A stretch of DNA of 6,783 nucleotides from Acidobacteriota bacterium. Its GTDB lineage: Bacteria; Acidobacteriota; Holophagae; Holophagales; Holophagaceae. The notes beneath the pieces were generated by a model. It ran no database searches, was not told where the DNA came from, and saw only the letters and a list, made by a program, of their open reading frames with translations. The stretch lies in the NCBI GenBank assembly GCA_021778785.1, contig JAJYBX010000103.1, positions 1-6,783 of the forward strand, in the 5' to 3' direction. The first letter of the stretch is position 1. Each line of letters starts with the position of its first letter. Positions 6,594 through 6,783 of the stretch are shown in pieces. The position numbers and the translations under genes are program-made.

Positions 6594-6704
6594 GGCGGGC
6601 TCCAGGGGCTACGATGCCGGCCAGACCTTGAAAAATTCCAGAATAAAATCTAGACGTCGTGCCTCCAGGCTGCGCCCCCCACGTACCGGCGCCGAAGAGG
6701 GGGC
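6594..6704. promoter_or_regulatory. Divergent intergenic region with AT-rich patch, probable shared promoter region
   Basis: These 111 bp separate the start of the minus-strand peroxiredoxin-like gene from the start of a plus-strand gene, so both promoters should lie here. An AT-rich patch at about 6628-6654 stands out in otherwise very GC-rich DNA. On the + strand it holds TTGAAA (6628-6633) and TAAAAT (6644-6649), only 10 bases apart; on the - strand TATTCT (6640-6645) is a weak -10 candidate. Short inverted repeats GAA-aaa-TTC and ATTC-ca-GAAT sit in the same patch and could be operator half-sites. No element is a clean consensus promoter, so no exact start site is proposed. Confidence 0.4.
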
Positions 6705-6783
6705 ATGGCTGCGGACCTCTCCCTCACCCCCTTCGATGTGCTGGGCCAGGCGTCCCCCCGGCCCCTCCGGGACCCCCACCTCC
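6705..6783 (+). CDS. N-terminal fragment of an unidentified protein (partial, 3' end outside window)
   Basis: An ATG at 6705 opens a frame that stays open to the window edge, giving 26 residues beginning MAADLSLTPFDVLGQ and ending in a PRPLRDPHL stretch. A purine-rich GAAGAGGGGG ends one base before the ATG and could serve as ribosome-binding site, though the spacing of its core AGAGG (about 4 bases) is short. The nearest upstream in-frame stop is TAG at 6651-6653, and no other usable start lies between, so this start is fairly firm if the gene is real. There is no signal peptide. The fragment is too short to assign a family. It is divergent from the peroxiredoxin-like gene. Confidence 0.5.
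   Translation, partial: MAADLSLTPFDVLGQASPRPLRDPHL

Noticed and set aside
6628..6649. TTGAAA and TAAAAT as a sigma-70 promoter on the plus strand
   Set aside because: The spacer is only 10 bases where about 17 is needed, so they cannot work together as -35 and -10.
4653..6653. A 666-codon open frame on the plus strand opposite the flavoprotein and peroxiredoxin-like genes
   Set aside because: It has no recognisable domain, and the composition is typical of a frame antisense to GC-rich genes; the minus-strand genes have clear family motifs and ribosome-binding sites.

Overview
The window is GC-rich bacterial DNA, densely coded, with strong G/C preference at third codon positions. The surface-appendage proteins with signal peptides and an outer-membrane-type beta-barrel point to a Gram-negative (diderm) organism. 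The overall style would fit Acidobacteriota (Holophaga/Geothrix-like) or a similar high-GC lineage. That placement is an impression from composition and domain content, not a demonstrated assignment.

Left part (1-4491, + strand): three closely packed genes that look like one operon. The first is the C-terminal end of a protein resembling the second domain of a PapD-like periplasmic pilus chaperone (the gene begins before the window). Ten bases later starts a 1086-residue secreted protein. It has a copper-amine-oxidase-N-like domain, an usher-like plug/Ig segment and a long beta-strand region, followed by a D-x-N-x-N calcium-loop-like motif, a carboxypeptidase-regulatory-like beta-sandwich, a proline-rich linker and a C-terminal SPOR-like domain. 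Sixteen bases after it comes a 313-residue secreted protein made of two tandem DUF4402 (pilin-like) domains. Together they look like an atypical chaperone-usher system: chaperone, outer-membrane assembly platform, and a two-domain surface subunit. The SPOR tail on the usher-like protein, which would tie the platform to peptidoglycan (typically at division sites), is the most unusual point.

Right part (4494-6593, - strand): a two-gene unit transcribed towards the first operon, with only 2 bp between the convergent stop codons. The promoter-proximal gene encodes a membrane-anchored peroxiredoxin-like (AhpC-TSA_2/PRXL2 type) protein with a CxxC motif. The second encodes an FAD-dependent oxidoreductase of the L-2-hydroxyglutarate dehydrogenase/oxidase (LhgO/L2HGDH) family. 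The 51-bp spacer between them holds a hairpin that overlaps the Shine-Dalgarno sequence of the second gene.

Right edge (6594-6783): a 111-bp divergent intergenic region with a conspicuous AT-rich patch, then the first 26 codons of an unidentified + strand gene that runs off the window. No tRNA, rRNA, CRISPR array, insertion sequence or convincing intrinsic terminator was seen. No stretch longer than 300 bases lacks a gene.
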